Source: Nitratifractor sp.
GTDB lineage: Bacteria > Campylobacterota > Campylobacteria > Campylobacterales > Sulfurovaceae
NCBI GenBank assembly: GCA_024762845.1
Contig: JANTGQ010000012.1
Coordinates: forward strand, 1-16,163
Direction of reading: 5' to 3'
Length of the DNA: 16,163 nucleotides
Positions 13,942 to 16,163 of this stretch are shown here, piece by piece (position 1 is the stretch's first letter; every line of letters begins with the position of its first letter). The position numbers were made by a program, and so were the translations under genes. The notes under the pieces were generated by a model, which worked only from the letters and a program-made list of their open reading frames with translations, was not told the DNA's origin and did no database searches.

Positions 13942-13985
13942 TTTAAATCCGAATTTTGTAATAGAGTTGCAAAATTTAGGTTAAA
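13942..13985. repeat. Intergenic hairpin, palindrome copy D
   Basis: Left arm TTAAATCCGAATTTTGTAA (13943-13961) pairs with TTGCAAAATTTAGGTTAA (13967-13984) around the loop TAGAG. The inner 11 pairs are continuous with two G-U pairs; outside are one mismatch and one bulge. The left arm matches the start of copy C. It begins 37 nt past the fqrB stop on the minus strand and may mark the end of that transcript. Confidence 0.65.
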
Positions 13986-14022
13986 GAAGCCTACAGAGAT
14001 AGAAAAAAGTTTCTTCCCTACC

Positions 14023-14976
14023 CTACTTTGCCATAATATCTTTTACTATTCTATAACCATGATTGAGTGCAATTGCAATAGAACCACCACTCTTAAAAGC
14101 GATGTCACCTGCAATATAGATACCTTCTACCGAAGACTCCAGGTTCTCTTTTATAATTGGCTCTCCCTGAGCATCAAGTGCCAGATTTGCACTCTTTAAA
14201 AAATCTACCGGTGTAGTACCACCAATCGCATAGATTACCCTGTCGTATATTTGAGTTGTACCATCTTTATAGTTCACCTGCACCAAGCCGTCAGCATCTT
14301 CTAAAGAATCGATATCTACCCCTAGCTTTGGCGTTACAGTTGCATCTTTAAAAGCTCTCTCAATCAGCGCTATATTTGTAGGATTTGGACGGTTAATTTT
14401 CTCTCTTCGGTAGTTTAGTGTTACGCTGTTGCTCTTTCCTAACTCAACTGCATACTCGGTTGCACTATCTCCACCACCTACGATAAGTATATTTTCTCCT
14501 TCACTGCACTTATCAAGGTTAAAGTTTACACGGCTTCTGATTTTAGCAGGTATCTTATAAGCTGGTTTATTTGGTTTTCCCATTCTGCCAATTGCAATGA
14601 CTATACTTTTGCCTACAAAGTCACCTTTGCTTGATCGAACGTTAAAGAGCCCCTCATTTTTAGTGATTTTATCAACTTCACAATTAAAAAATGCATCCAT
14701 TTTATGACTCTTTATAAGGTCATCAAAAAAATCGAGTGTACTCTCTTTTGTGCCATCACTAAAAGGAACATTTCCCTCTATCTCAACAATTTGCCCTTGC
14801 CAATCTTTATCGACTCGTTTATTCTCTTTATAGAACTTTCTAATGGTATCGGAGTGGTTATCGCTTTTCTCTAAGAGTAGAATCTTCTCTAGACCCAAAG
14901 CTTTCGCCTCGATGGCACTACCTATACCACCTGGACCTCCACCAATTATAATAATGTCGTAAATATCGTTCATCAT
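14023..14976 (-). CDS. fqrB: NADPH-dependent flavoprotein, FqrB-type (flavodoxin:quinone reductase)
   Basis: A 317-residue flavoprotein with the fold of thioredoxin reductase but no redox CxxC. FAD site: DIIIIGGGPGGIGSAIEA with GGGPGG at 12-17. NAD(P)H site: ILIVGGGDSATEYAVELG with GGGDSA at 167-172, and R190/R191 placed to bind the 2'-phosphate of NADPH. The second FAD contact is GIYIAGDIAF near 285-294. Helicobacter pylori HP1164 and Campylobacter jejuni Cj0559 share this layout and have been described as FqrB, coupling flavodoxin reduced by pyruvate oxidation to NADPH formation; I assign by memory of that family. YpdA/thioredoxin-reductase-like flavoproteins are the alternative. AAGGAG lies 2 nt before the first ATG and 5 nt before a second ATG at 14973, so the second may be used. 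A TATAAT lies at 14998-14993. Confidence 0.7.
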   Translation of the reverse strand: MMNDIYDIIIIGGGPGGIGSAIEAKALGLEKILLLEKSDNHSDTIRKFYKENKRVDKDWQGQIVEIEGNVPFSDGTKESTLDFFDDLIKSHKMDAFFNCEVDKITKNEGLFNVRSSKGDFVGKSIVIAIGRMGKPNKPAYKIPAKIRSRVNFNLDKCSEGENILIVGGGDSATEYAVELGKSNSVTLNYRREKINRPNPTNIALIERAFKDATVTPKLGVDIDSLEDADGLVQVNYKDGTTQIYDRVIYAIGGTTPVDFLKSANLALDAQGEPIIKENLESSVEGIYIAGDIAFKSGGSIAIALNHGYRIVKDIMAK

Positions 14977-14992
14977 AACTCCTTCAACTGCG

Positions 14993-14998
14993 ATTATA
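14993..14998 (-). promoter_or_regulatory. Candidate extended -10 promoter for fqrB
   Basis: TTGCTATAATCGC on the minus strand contains TATAAT with TG one base upstream, an extended -10 form. It is 17 nt from the first fqrB ATG, implying a very short leader of about 10 nt. Confidence 0.5.
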
Positions 14999-15165
14999 GC
15001 AACTTTTTTCTACTCACTAGGGTAAAAATATAGTCACAGAGAAGAATATTTCTGCTATTTGTTACAAATAGGGGATGAGATTAACCCACGCTACATAAAA
15101 GTAGTGTAAAGTAATTGTGTTAGTTTGATGACTTCTGTTGCATCATAATCTGGGATAATCCAAAT

Positions 15166-16163
15166 CTAAGCATCTAGCTCAATTTTTGGTAACTCTTTTT
15201 TACTCTTCGCGCTCAAGGTGCCCACCTTTTTGATTTTGCTAAATAGACTCCCCTGCCCGCTTATTAGACGCAACTTTGCGGTATCATATGCACTTTGTGC
15301 CTGGGAGAGTCGCTGCTCGAGCGTTAGAAACTCCTCTAAAAAGAGTGCGAACTTATCATGCATCAATGCTGCTTCTGTAGCAAGTTCAATCATATTTTTA
15401 TCGTGGTTTGCCAGTTTCCATAGTGCAGAGACTGTCTTAAGTGTTGTCAAGAGTGTTGTTGGTGTAACTACAGCTACATTACGTTCAAATGCATACTCAA
15501 AGAGGCTCGAATCTATCTCTACAGCTGCCAGGTATGCAGCCTCAATTGGTACAAACATCAGAGTAAACTCGGGGGCTTTGAGTTGGCTTAGCATATGGTA
15601 CTGCTTGGTGGCTAAGGTATCAATATGGCGTTTCATACTAATTATATGGGCTTTTCGTGCACTCTCTGCTTCGCTTTTGCTCTGGGCTTGCACAATACAG
15701 CTATAATCTTTAAGTGAAACTTTTGCATCTATTACTATATGTTTCTCTTCAGGCAGAAATAGTACTACATCTGCACGCAAACTCCCCTGCTCCTCTTTAT
15801 AACTCTGCTCTCTTTTGTACTCGATTCCTTCTCTTAATCCACACGATTCAAGTGCTTTTTCCAAAATAAGCTCACCCCAGTTCCCCTGGAGTTTGGAGTC
15901 ACCTTTGAGAGCTTTGGTTAATGCATTGGCTTCACTTGCAAGCGTCTGATTAAGAGACTTTATCTGCAGAAGCTCACCCCGAAGTGTCGAGAGAGATTTA
16001 TGCTGATTTTCGTGTATCTGCTCTAGTCTGTTTTTAAAGCTCTTCAACTCACCCTCAAAAGGCTCTAAAAGAAGCTTTAATTGCTCTTTAGAACTGCTCT
16101 GAAAGCTCTGTTGCTTCTGTTCCAAAAGTTCAGAACTTAAGAGTTTAAACTCTTTGAGCATTT
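15166..16163 (-). CDS. rmuC: DNA recombination protein RmuC family (5' end outside the window)
   Basis: At least 332 codons are in the window, and the frame is still open at its edge. An ATG at 16161 is probably internal, since full RmuC proteins are around 400-500 residues with an N-terminal membrane anchor. Counting from that ATG, residues 1-85 are a coiled coil (EQKQQSFQSS, KEQLKLLLEPFEGELKSFKN). The RmuC domain then shows LQGNWGELILEKALESCGL (91-109), a nuclease-like core RADVVLFLP with D131, then VIDAKVSL with D145 and K147, and the signature PTTLLTTLKTVSALWK. RmuC limits inversions at short inverted repeats in E. coli; the biochemical activity is not well defined. The C-terminus ends KSKKELPKIELDA. 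It lies 189 bp upstream of fqrB on the same strand; that gap contains no gene I can see. Confidence 0.9.
   Translation of the reverse strand, partial: MLKEFKLLSSELLEQKQQSFQSSSKEQLKLLLEPFEGELKSFKNRLEQIHENQHKSLSTLRGELLQIKSLNQTLASEANALTKALKGDSKLQGNWGELILEKALESCGLREGIEYKREQSYKEEQGSLRADVVLFLPEEKHIVIDAKVSLKDYSCIVQAQSKSEAESARKAHIISMKRHIDTLATKQYHMLSQLKAPEFTLMFVPIEAAYLAAVEIDSSLFEYAFERNVAVVTPTTLLTTLKTVSALWKLANHDKNMIELATEAALMHDKFALFLEEFLTLEQRLSQAQSAYDTAKLRLISGQGSLFSKIKKVGTLSAKSKKELPKIELDA

Noticed and set aside
13678..14199. A 173-codon plus-strand frame spanning the bactofilin/fqrB gap
   Set aside because: It is antisense to two well-supported genes and runs through the intergenic hairpin; no homology is recognised.
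1..16163. CRISPR array, insertion sequence or prophage
   Set aside because: No regularly spaced direct repeats, transposase, integrase or phage structural genes were seen in any part of the window.

Overview
The window looks like chromosomal core DNA of a free-living member of the Campylobacterota (Epsilonproteobacteria), of the Sulfurimonas/Sulfurovum type. The evidence is AT-rich DNA, the order lspA-glmM-rpsT-prfA (the same neighbourhood as in Helicobacter pylori), a short MurE preceded by a small acidic helical-repeat protein, an FqrB-type flavoprotein and a pair of bactofilins. The genus is an inference from gene content; no rRNA is present. I see no insertion sequence, prophage, CRISPR array, tRNA or rRNA, and no clear sign of recent transfer.

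Layout. Positions 1-66 hold the first 22 codons of hisF (minus strand). The iron(II) uptake operon feoA-feoB follows on the minus strand (2547 down to 165), with a Fur-box-like operator in front of feoA. Going right on the plus strand are a YchJ/SEC-C protein gene with an unusually long, foldable 5' leader, and an FAD-dependent oxidoreductase of unknown substrate. The oxidoreductase converges on a DxD glycosyltransferase-like gene (minus). A minus-strand operon then carries glmM, lspA and a secreted phytase/esterase-like protein gene (8298 down to 5583). It diverges from rpsT and prfA (plus). After a 317-bp gene-free, hairpin-rich gap comes a plus-strand pair: the small helical-repeat protein gene and murE. 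The rest is on the minus strand: rmuC (5' end cut by the window), fqrB, and two adjacent bactofilin paralogues.

Functional themes. Several genes serve envelope building: GlmM makes glucosamine-1-phosphate for UDP-GlcNAc, MurE adds meso-diaminopimelate to the peptidoglycan stem, LspA matures lipoproteins, and bactofilins scaffold cell-wall machinery. The others cover translation (S20, RF1), iron uptake (FeoAB), redox metabolism (FqrB, the orphan FAD enzyme), histidine synthesis and DNA maintenance (RmuC).

The least ordinary signals are non-coding. (1) A family of related palindromic sequences, one with a perfect 21-bp stem, recurs 30-60 nt downstream of stop codons at five places. (2) The ychJ leader begins at the predicted transcription start and contains mutually exclusive pairings. 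(3) A nested stem-loop lies between the convergent murE and bactofilin genes. I do not find a clear new multigene system; the bactofilin pair and the RNA/repeat elements are the best candidates for follow-up.
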